This document shows positions 10,886 through 54,096 of a stretch of DNA of 64,000 nt, in pieces. This DNA is from Stichopus chloronotus. Lineage: Eukaryota; Echinodermata; Holothuroidea; Aspidochirotida; Stichopodidae. Numbering within the stretch: position 1 is the stretch's first letter; the number at the start of each line of letters is the position of its first letter. The translations under genes and the position numbers were made by a program. The notes under the pieces were generated by a model that did no database searches, was not told where the DNA came from, and saw only the letters and a list, made by a program, of their open reading frames with translations. The DNA lies in contig CM037850.1 of NCBI GenBank assembly GCA_021234535.1, positions 17,903,990 through 17,967,989 on the forward strand, in the 5' to 3' direction.

Positions 10886-12299
10886 AGAAGTCTTTCTCAC
10901 ATGTACCTTGGTGTAACACATTAAATTGTTAAGGCTAACTTCAGGAAATCTTTCATTTTAGCAGAATATGTAAATGCATTATATTCACTTCATGTATTCA
11001 TTAATTGACTGCCTCTTATCTGTTTTTATTTTGTTGAATATTGTTAAATAATTGTCTATGGTATCGCTAACCTTTTCTGCTTCAAGTCCTTGAGTGGGAT
11101 TGTACCCATGCTAGTGGTATTGTCACCTTGATTGTAAATCTGAAACTGCCTAATATGACCCATTTTCCTTCACAAACACCATTTACAGCAAACCTTGGTC
11201 AAGTGATGTCGTCCAAAGACGAAGTGGATTTGTTTTTAATCGGTGCTAAAACGCTTACTTTGCGAATCCATACATTCCTTACTTCTTTTTTTTTTGCTTC
11301 AAAGATTTTTTTTTATTATCTTCCTTTTTTACTCTCCATTACTTTCTGACTTCATTTTGTAACTTGGAAACACTAGTGTGCAATTCATGTCACCTTATGG
11401 CTGCGGGTGGATCCACTGTTGCGTGAAGTAAACAGTGAAGAATGCAGACAGTGTTGTAACCATTTATAGGTTTCAAGCTGGCATGATTTTTGTGAGTCCA
11501 GTGTGGACTGTTTAGTTTTTTTTTTTTCTTGCCTTTGTTGGGGACAGTACTGGAAATTTGGAAGAAAAAATATACGGAATGGTCTTTCGGAAGCACAACC
11601 TCTTGATGCATTTCTGTGGTGATCACTGTGCTGAGCCCTTGCGATATATCACTTCAGATTTTACAGTTTTTCCATTCAAACTGCCATCCACAAATGTATT
11701 CATTATTTCAAGTAATTTTTAACTTTTCTGTTTTAAATACTCTCATCTTACATGTTTTTCTTTTAATACCTCTGATATGTCATTTAAAGTTGGTTCTGCC
11801 TAGAAAATGCGACTTTGTTGAAATGACCTTCAATGGTACAACTGACGCATAATGAAACATTTTTAATGAAGTTTTGCTTGTTCGATTACTGGAGCTAGCC
11901 TGGTAGTATTTTCATGTTTGTGTTCATTGCACGCTGCTGTGTGCTAGAAGATAATGTGGAGGGAAAAAGTTTTCTCTCAAAGAGGGCTTGGTGCAAAAAA
12001 GTGAGCACAAGGTATCTTAGTTTCACAAGATGTGAGCCAATATTTATTCACACACAGACAGGTGCAATCTGTGTTGTGTGAACATTACACAGTGCCAAGC
12101 TTCCTTGTCATAAGCATTTTCTCCTTTTTGGTTTCAGCTGTTAAAGGTAGCAGATTTAAATTTTAACCACCATCTTCACTGGAAACAGCAAATGAAAATT
12201 AAATATGAAATATTGGTCAATGGTTTGAAATCATGTGTAATTGTTTTTAGATTTGAAAGCACCACCTGATACTAATTTCTTTTACCTTTACCAACCAAT

Positions 12300-12690
12300 T
12301 TTGTATTGTTCATCAATATTATGATAGAAAAATGATCAATCTGTTTAATAGTTGATCCATTTAATGGTTGATCCATTTACGACTGCTCTGTCCAATTGCC
12401 AATGTGTCTCTTTGCCAGTCCCTCTATGGATCAATATATATTGATTGATTGATTGATCAAATGATCGCTTGGACCAATTACCAATCTAGTTGCCAATTTA
12501 CCAATCAATACATGTTGATTGATCTAACCAGCCATCCATCTTATGACCGAATTGTCTATCACCGATCTATCCATCGATCCATCTAATGCTAAATCTGTCC
12601 AATCCATCTTGTGACAGATCTGTCTAATGTCCGACACATCTGAAGATGGATACATCTAAGAACGGATCCATTTGTCGATCTGTCTATAGA
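12300..12690. repeat. GATC/GATT-rich degenerate low-complexity region
   Basis: Repeated short words such as TTGATCCATTTA, TTGATTGATTGATTGAT, CCATCTAATG and GATCTGTC over nearly 400 bases. No open frame and no transposon termini. Confidence 0.6.
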
Positions 12691-13411
12691 TTGAATAATG
12701 GCGGCATTAATTTTCAAAGGAGGATCAATCAGGATTGTATGTCGCTTTCACCTTTGTAATTTGTCACCAGAGAGTCCTGCAGAGCATACGTTCACGTTGC
12801 ATTGGAGAAACACTATCTGAACAATGTTTGAGACTGCTGAGGATCATTAGAGGGTATAGTCTCATCTTGTTCATAAAACTTTTAAAAGTTTGCTACAAGC
12901 TAACAACATAATTATGTTATATCTTTGCTCAGAAACTATTGGTAAGTTGAAACTTTAGGGAAACCAAAAAGAATATGCTTAAGTCCAGTCCTTGGATGAT
13001 TGTGAATCAGCAAAGCATTCTAGCCCTTTGCCTTTTTATTTGTTTGTGTGTACTGCAAAGTATCTTTATGTAATGAAATGGAACCTACCAGGCTGTGTTT
13101 TGAGAATTTTGCTTTTAAACTGCTGGTGCTGCTATTAGGTGCCAGTTTCAAAGAGCTGTGTTGTTGTATGTATGTGTATGTTTTGGCTAAACTTGATGTT
13201 TATACCTTGCTAATGGCAATTGTCTTTAATTCCATGTTGTTTTATCTTCTCTTCGTAATGTATTCAAAAGATAGCCTTTATTCATCATGTTGTATGTACT
13301 GTATATAACACTGTACATTCCTATCAGTATAAAATGTAAATATCCTTTAACTAGATTGATCAACTATTAAACCAAATGTTTCCTTTATCAAAATTCTGTA
13401 GAGTATCAGAT

Positions 13412-13780
13412 CAAAATGATATTGAAAGTGCACTGCCAGTTAAATCACTCTGGTAGGTTTTGGTTTCTGAAGTTCAATTCATGGATTTTTGTCACACTGG
13501 TAATTTGGACTCCCATCATATGTTAAAGTGACTGACATCTTGGTTACAGCAGGGTCTAACGAAGTGATGATAGATTGATAAACAAATGAAGGAATGGTCC
13601 TTTTATAAAAACAAATCTCTGAAGTTTAACATTAAAATGACATTGAAAGTACACTGCCAGTTAAACCACTCTGATACATTTTGGTTCCTGAAATTCCTTT
13701 CATACGATATCGTCATACGGGTTTTTTTCGCTTCCATCGTACATAAAGTGATTGACATCTGGGTCCCAAAACTGTCGGAG
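13412..13780 (+). repeat. diverged local duplication, about 216-bp spacing
   Basis: The segment with ATTGAAAGT-CACTGCCAGTTAAA, CACTCTG and later AAAGTGA-TGACATCT occurs twice in the same orientation, at about 13419-13550 and 13635-13765. The copies differ by substitutions and small indels. Confidence 0.7.
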
Positions 13781-13849
13781 AAAATCATTTCATTGACCGA
13801 CCCACATTTGAACACCCAAAACTTTCATTGCAGAGTATTATAGTTGTGT

Positions 13850-16700
13850 ACAGACCCGATGCACATTGGGTCAGGCCTGACCCTGGGTTCAGTAGGACGT
13901 TCGACAATTCAAGTACATTTGATTCACGTGTGGATTACCTTACTTTGTCCATGTGTAAATGTTGGGGATGTGAGTCATGTAGTTGACAAGTGCATCATAA
14001 AGAGTGACTGGACTCAGTAGTCTAGCCAACAGTTTGGGAGTTCATTTTCCTGGAGTGTGAGCAAAAATATTTGTTCTTAAGTAAGACCATTACAATTTTT
14101 TTGTGGTTTCAGTCTTAAGTCTTGTTTGGTCCTTGTTTGATGAATACAAGCTTGCTTTCAATAATTGCATCATTCCTTTTGTTTGTGATAGTTCAGCTGT
14201 GACCACGTCATCAATATTTATATCCTTCTTTAAGGAAATTTGAGGCTGTTTTTGCAAAGTTTGAAAGATTTTAAAATTAGAACCAAAACAAACAAAAGCT
14301 GTAAATCTGTGTTTACATAAGGATACTGCGCTGACATTTTCGGACGATTCGATCGCTGCGTGCCTGCGTTCCAGGTCGCATTCCCTGTCGTAAGTGTGTT
14401 ATGTAAACACTTCGACTGTTTGTCCTTGATGTGGTGCAATTTCCTTGTACTTTGTGATTTGAATAAAGTGACAACTGCGATGAAAAAAGAAAAAAAAAAA
14501 TTGCGCCATTGAACAGAATATTATTTGTAGGTCTAACTATCGGCCAATGGCTGAGATGATGGCAACTTTTTCCAAATTTTTTTTTGAAACCGTCATCTTC
14601 ATGTGCAGTGTATTCTACTTGGTCATCTGAGTTGCAGTGTTAATATCGTCCAAGTGAACTACAAATTCTGGCACCAAATGTTATACTATAGACAGTACAT
14701 GTATGTTAAGCTTATGGAATCCATTTTTTAATTTATAGTTAATATACATGCCAGTAGAAAGGAAAATAGCAATAGGCGGAGAGGGTGGGGTGGGGGAAGG
14801 CTCAGCGGCACATGTGACATGGCATTTGTAAGTTTTATCACTCCCCCAAAAATTTTGGGGGGTAAAATATGTTTTAGGAGCAGTGTCACCCTGACCCCTC
14901 CCATACTTCAGGCCTGCTAATACAACAGAGCCTTATGGAGGTCATTCACTTTGGGTATTTTGTAAGCTGTGGTCAAATTTTTTAAAGGGCTGTGAATTCA
15001 TACACACATTTCCTCCGTAATGGTAAGTATTTACTCTCTGAAAAAATGTTTTAATGTGCCAAGTGTCTTGTCAATATCAACAAGGGGCAGAGTAAATTAA
15101 TAATTTAATTCAGGAGAAATTGAAGCTTTAGGTATTAAATGAGGAAGTGATAAGATACATTACTGTTGTACAATTTTGGTGTACCTCTGCTACATAATCA
15201 CAAACAGAAAGGCAGGTTTGACATGCTTGTTTCTGTAGTATGACGTCCTTGTGCAACCTTGATATCTGAGATAAGGAAATAAATACCAACATTTAAAGGG
15301 GCTATATTGAGTTGATATCACTGCATACCAATACTTGTAAGTAACCACATTAATCATGTATCCGTTCATAGTCACTGAAAATGCGAGAAAGCTTAGTTTT
15401 AACAAACAGGTTTGCATACGGTCAATACCTTACAGTAAAAAGTGCCTGGTCACAGTGATTTTGAATGTTAATTGTTGCTTCACTTGTGTGTCAGATGTTC
15501 AGAATCTTTTAGTTTGGCCATTTACAATAAAGTTATGAGTAACACTCAACAGGTGTGAAAAATACTGTGAAATTTGTGAACCAACTCACTGAACCCCTTT
15601 AAGAACTTTTGTCCATTGTTATCATCTTTGAAATGATCCTGTTGTAAAGGATTTAATAAAAATAAAAGTAATTATCCTCAAATTTGTTGTTTGAACTTGG
15701 ATAGTCGTTTACTCAAGAGGTAACATATGGCATCAATACTCATTCAAGCAGCGAAGCTTGTCGTAGACCGACTGCAATTTGCTCATCTTTCGGTTTCTAA
15801 CGAAGAGAAAGAACTTGTTTTGTTTGTGTTTTTTTTCCGTCAAAGGTCAGGTTACTGAGGGTTTCACTTTTATTGTCACATGCAGAGTTGCCAATCAAGT
15901 CTCTAGTCATGAGAGTGAAATCTGCATACGAAAGAGGATGAAAGAACCAAAGGTGCTTTTGAAAACTTGTCCACTTTAAGAGACAAGTATTTAATTGTGA
16001 AGTGGCTTGAAAAAAACTGAAAGTGGTATATATAAATTAGGTACAGTGTTTTGATCCATAAAGGAAAAGAAAATTGCTGCTGTGTGGATGGGCATGGCTT
16101 AGATCAATGTACTAAAACTCACCTGAAAACCATCACCTTCCTGATTTATGTTGTGAGTCTGTCAAGCGTATGTATGTCTGTCTGTCTGTCTGTCTGTGTG
16201 TGTGGTAATACAGGGAAAAAATTACGGTATTCTGCATGAAATCAATGTCTGTTTGCTTAAAACCTCGCACTACTCTTTCAGAAGAGACAATAAACTTTTC
16301 AAAATACTTCATGATTTTGTTTGCCCTCATTTTGGTTGATCAAGAAAATTGACAACTATTATCCCCTTTGTGATGGTGAAGCACATTTCAGATTCTTGTT
16401 GAAATTCTTAGTCAGACACTGCTGAGTGCTGACACTGAAAATTTTTCTCTCTGGAGATTAATCAATGAAATTGAAGAGCAGATGGACAAGAAGTTGAATC
16501 AAGTCAACAAAAAGACTTTTAAAAAATTTCACAAGGTGAAGTTGTGCAATGTTGTCCATAGTTGTGGAAACTGCTTTTCAAAGTGCAGGTCGGTAGGATT
16601 TCCAGTAAATTCAGGGAAATGTGCTTATATGCCCCTGGTAGATGCTAAGAACAGTTTATAGTGCATATGATAATGAGCAAAATTTTTTTGCATAGTACAT
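13850..16700. other. non-coding stretch with two AATAAA signals
   Basis: No exon-like segment recognised. AATAAA at 14462-14467 is followed about 15 bases later by an A-rich run, and another AATAAA occurs at 15526-15531. Either could be a polyadenylation site or part of a retro-inserted fragment. A TCTG/TG microsatellite occupies 16171-16204. Confidence 0.4.
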
Positions 16701-16808
16701 ATAAAGAATGGAAGTCCCTTCTAAGGAGGGGAAATTGTCTAGATTTGGTTGTCATGGTACCGAGAGCAATAATGGTTCAGTGAGTAGCCTATGCTGGTGG
16801 GGGTGCAG

Positions 16809-16927
16809 GGGATCCGGAGGGGACGGCGCCAGGGGAGGAGGCCACAGGAGGAATTTGCAGGATGACCTATTCCTTCGACTTTCCACGAGGACAGTCTGGT
16901 TTCATGAGCAAAGTGTTGTCCATTCAG
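16809..16927 (+). CDS. orphan exon-like segment, unassigned
   Basis: A GC-rich island in AT-rich surroundings, bounded by GGGTGCAG| and CATTCAG|GTACAC. Two plus frames are open. The one starting GAT at 16811 reads GDPEGTAPGEEATGG, then ICRMTYSFDFPRGQSGFMSK, then VLSIQ, which looks protein-like but which I do not recognise. The other open frame (from 16810) is glycine/arginine-rich and would be in phase with the alternative donor after Gas2 position 8983. The acceptor has a poor pyrimidine tract. It could be an alternative Gas2 3' exon, an exon of an unseen gene, or chance. Confidence 0.28.
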
Positions 16928-17470
16928 GTACACAAGGCTCTGAGCATTAAATATTCCTTCTTTCGGTAAATTGTAATGTCCTCTGTCACAATCCACTCAT
17001 GCACAGGATGATTTCCTTTTCAGACGCACAACTTTCCAATTTCCTGACTCTGAACGTGTCTTTGAACACCAGGGCAGTACTGTTTTAGGCCCTCTGGAGA
17101 GTTTTTATTCTACACACCAACTTATGGTGGTATAAGATTATCCTGTTTTGTTATCACTAAGAAGAAAGTACCATTTGGCCAGTTTGACTATTTTCAAAGT
17201 AAATCATGCTTCTACCATATTTGAGGAGAAATGAATTAATGATGGGGATTAATGGAGTTGGGGACTGCAAATGGATGCAAATTATATGCTGACTTGAACA
17301 TTGAACGCTAGTTGATAAACATGTACCAAGTGAGAATTAAGAAATAGGAGCCTACTATTTTCTTTTGATAATACTAAGAAAATGAGCTTTTGTTGGAATC
17401 AATTGCATAACAATCTTATCAATTGCATAACAGTCTTATCAGACATTTCCCTGGAAACATTTTGCCGCCC

Positions 17471-17565
17471 GTTGGACGTAGGTTTTTGGTCCAGTCAGTC
17501 AGGTAGTTATCAGAGATTGTTCTAAGGAACCTCCTTTTTGCAAGTGAAAAATAATGTCATGAGGT
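17471..17565 (+). repeat. dispersed GGACGT repeat, copy 1
   Basis: Shares GTTGGACGTAGGTTTTTGGTC, GTTCTAAGGAAC and CTCCTTTTT-type words, in order, with 27931-28065. An interspersed repeat of unknown class. Confidence 0.55.
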
Positions 17566-18028
17566 AATGGGGTAAGACCATAATGGACAGGGTACGTACC
17601 CCCCACAAAAAATTGTACACGTACTGGGTACACGTAATAATATAGACATACAGTATGCAGTTTTAAGTAAAGTTCAGTGTGATTAATCATTATTTATGGA
17701 AGCTTTTACAGCCAATTAGTCCAGGTTTTTCGAGGTGCACATTAAAATGTTGTTTCTCATATTTATATTGCTGTCATTTTGTTTTGTTTTGTCCAGTTGA
17801 GTAGGGCATCAAAATCCAATTTGCACTTTTATCTGTTATGGTCAAAGTTAATAAGTGTCCCTGTTCTGTGCCACCCTCATAAATGAATTAATGGCTACAT
17901 TGCTTTGGGGGGCAATGTTTTACTTTTTATCATTCACATATTTTAGTCGCCAACATAGTATCTACAACTATCCCTGCAACATGGTAACAATTGCATCAAT
18001 CGATAAAAACCTGGTACAGTGCATACAC

Positions 18029-18060
18029 CAAACTTCGCGCACTGCCAAACTTCGCGCACC
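18029..18060 (+). repeat. inverted-repeat arm with doubled CCAAACTTCGCGCAC
   Basis: CCAAACTTCGCGCAC occurs twice in tandem here. The second copy, extended to CTGCCAAACTTCGCGCACC (18042-18060), is matched perfectly in inverted orientation at 20296-20314, on the other side of the LINE. Confidence 0.7.
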
Positions 18061-18228
18061 CTTAAAAAATAAGCCCTAAAATGCAATGACCTAGGTAGCT
18101 GGTCAAATTTTTGACTATCATGCCCTGAAATGACTGTCAGGAAAGCTGAGACACTGTTCATTTAATCACCCTTGCCTGCTTAGTCAACTTTACAGTACTG
18201 CATTTGCATAGGAGAGGTAGGCGAAGCC

Positions 18229-20090
18229 TAAGATAAGATCAACTTTATTGAACCCCACAGGGGTAACTGAGTGCTCGCAAAAAAAAAAAAAAAAAAAAAA
18301 TCAAAAACATAAAGCAGTAAAAACATATAAAACAGACAACATTGCACAAGTACAAATTACAACGTAAGAAAACAGAAAAATATACACAGAAATAAGACAT
18401 CAAAACAATAAAAATATAGGCAATAGAAAGAAATAAGACAAAGTGTAAAAAGGGTAAAAAAGGTCCTAATGGCAAGCTTTAGGAACGTTTAAAATTCAAA
18501 TTGTGAAGTTTAACACATTGTGGTGTAAATGACGCGGGGTGTCTATTTGTATTAGCCAAAGGCAACCTCATCCTACCACTTCGGGGTATCACTGCCCTAT
18601 CAAGGTATGTATGTAGAGGGTGTTCATCGTTACGCAGAATATTGTCGAGTTTGTCCCCAAGAAGTTCTTTGTAGGATGTGCCCATGGATGGCTGACTTAT
18701 TCCAATTACACGACCTGCTTGTATTATCATTGCATCAATACGTTGTTCATCTTCTTTTCTAACATTACCACCCCACGATACCAAATTTTATTGCCAGACC
18801 CCACAGATAACAGATTTGTAAAACATGGCAAGAATTTTGCTTTGAACATTAAACCTGTTCATTGCACGTAGACAATACATCCCAGAATTAAGGTTTTTCT
18901 TTATCATGTCAATGTGATCGTGCCAGGAAAGGCGACTATCTAAAAGAACCCCGAGATATTTATAATTGTCTACTCTTTCCACAACACTTCCCTTAATTAT
19001 AACCTCATTAGTAACAACATGGTACTTACGAAAATCAATCACCATTCCTTTTGTCTTGTTAACATTAAGTTCTAAAAAGTTTTGATCACAATAGTTTGTA
19101 AAATGATTAATCTGATCCAAATAAGCGGTATCATCATCGTTTTTAATCAAACCTAGCAAAGCAGTGTCATCTGCAAATTTTACAAGTGCACAATTACTAT
19201 TGGTTGACCTTGCATCAGATGGATATAAGGTAAAAAGGAATGGAGCTAAAACTGTTCCCTGTGGCCCACCGGTGTTTGAAGTAATGCTATCTGAAACATT
19301 ATTGGATGAACGGATTTTAACATATTGAGACCTGTTAGTAAGATAATTAAAAATCCGTAGGATAAAATCATAGCGAACATTCATTTCTAATAATTTACGA
19401 GCTAAAATGTGGGGTTGAATAGTATTAAAAGCAGATGAAAAGTCAAAAAACATAATTCTAGACGAATAACCCAATTTTGTATACTCAAGATGAGAGTATA
19501 AGTTTTCCAGAGTGTATAAAATAGCATTTTCAGTGCTACGCTTGGACCTGTAAGCAAACTGTAATGGATCTAGATAATTATTGACCATTGGTTTCAGAAA
19601 CTTAAGAGAAATCGTTCGCATATTTTCATTGCTACAGATGTCAATGCCACAGGTCTTAGATCATTAAAACACGTTATAATAGGTTTTTTGGGAACTGGAA
19701 TTATGCAAGACTGTTTCCAAACAGTTGGTACAGTCTGAGTTCTAAATGAGAGATTAAAAATACTTTCAAATATGTAGGCAAGTTCATTGGCACAATTTTT
19801 AACAACACATGGTAGTAATCCATCGGGACCAGCCGCTTTTGATGAATTTAATTTAGAAAATTCTCCACGAACTTCATCTACCGATACAGTTAAGAATGAG
19901 TGAGAATTTGTCTCAGATCTAGATAGAATATTCTGTAAATCAGCAGCTTCTCTAGAAAAATCATGACAGTCAAACCCTATTATAAAACACATTTAGTTTG
20001 TTTGCATACTCAACCGATGTATCTGATAATTTAGATGATTTACTTGTAGCATTCATTTAGCCACTCATCATTTTCATGCCAGCCTGGACT
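18229..20090 (-). mobile_element. decayed CR1/Rex-like non-LTR retrotransposon (LINE)
   Basis: Read on the minus strand, the element encodes a non-LTR reverse transcriptase and ends with CAATAAAGTTGATCTTATC, a typical short-repeat 3' end of CR1/Rex-type LINEs, near 18229. The left (5') end is truncated or decayed and lies near 20060-20090; only the reverse transcriptase half remains, and no endonuclease was recognised. An A23-type homopolymer (18279-18301, plus strand) interrupts the 3' untranslated part. It lies about 760 bp upstream of the TPC2 start codon, in antisense orientation. Confidence 0.85.
18479..20060 (-). pseudogene. reverse transcriptase pseudogene of the LINE
   Basis: The minus-strand translation shows reverse transcriptase motifs in order: SSKAAGPDGL, the motif A box FDFSSAFNTIQPHIL, motif B GGPQGTVLAPFLF, the catalytic FADD box (FADDTALLG), NKTKGMVIDF, and the thumb YKYLGVLLDSRLSW. 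At least three lesions break it. There is an extra base near 19974-19976 (a GGG run). There is a one-base deletion near 19605-19612, where the ERFLL and KFLKP frames meet. An in-frame TAA stands at 18788-18790, where reading continues as NLVSWGGNVRKEDEQ to a stop near 18479. It is therefore not expected to make active enzyme. Confidence 0.9.
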
Positions 20091-20295
20091 TGTTTCACAT
20101 TATTTTTAGAGCATCCTGTTCGCAGTTTCCGGCGAATGTTACAGATTTTCAAATCGTGATTTTGACTCTTAAATGGAATGTTTCCTAACCATTCTTGTTG
20201 CTAGATTGTTCACACCTTTTTGCCGTAGGTTTAGGCACAGGATTTGTTTAAAATGGACACCCTTCATGTAATGATTGTCATGCTACCGTTAGTGA

Positions 20296-20314
20296 GGTGC
20301 GCGAAGTTTGGCAG
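20296..20314 (-). repeat. inverted-repeat arm matching 18042-18060
   Basis: GGTGCGCGAAGTTTGGCAG is the exact reverse complement of the 19-bp arm on the far side of the LINE. The two arms frame about 2.2 kb. Confidence 0.7.
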
Positions 20315-20639
20315 GGTTACATCGTATCGTTAACTCAAGCAAATGTTGGTTAAAATAACACATTTCGAGATACAACTCCTACCAGATTGGGTCAAATTAT
20401 AGTGAAAAGAAGCTTCAGACTTGCTGAAACAAGAGTATTGTATTCATATGGGTTTTGAATTTCCAGAAGCTAGAAACTCCAAGGTTTTTACGTTAGCTGC
20501 GCGAATTTTCATACAACTATGCCACAGCAAATACTCAATGCCCATGCATGCTTCTATGACTTGATTATGGCCGGGCATTTTAGAGTGCCTCGAAATTCAA
20601 TAGAATAATTGCATCATACCACACACCATGAAACGATGT

Positions 20640-20851
20640 AGTGCGACAACTAAAGCGCACACGCGGCGTAGCGTACACGTGCTTGTTACCTTTTGACTTT
20701 TTACAGTACTACCGGCTGACTGTATAGTCACATGACACTCGGTCACTCACACAAAAACCACAGTTTGTTTGAGACAGGAGACGTTGTTGGGCTTGCTCTA
20801 CAAGTTGTAGTATTTTCTAAGTATCATAATTTTCATAAGTTTGGGAACACG
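20640..20851 (+). promoter_or_regulatory. TPC2 proximal promoter / 5' UTR with E-box and M-box-like sites
   Basis: CpG-containing sequence directly upstream of the TPC2 start codon, unlike the AT-rich surroundings. It contains a CACGTG E-box (20676-20681) and GTCACATGAC (20727-20736). The latter is a palindrome-like TCACATGA core matching the M-box and close to the CLEAR consensus GTCACGTGAC, sites bound in vertebrates by the MITF/TFE factors that control lysosomal genes. No TATA box was recognised. An in-frame upstream ATG at 20732 overlaps the site but has a weak context. Confidence 0.5.
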
Positions 20852-54096
<33,245 letters not shown>

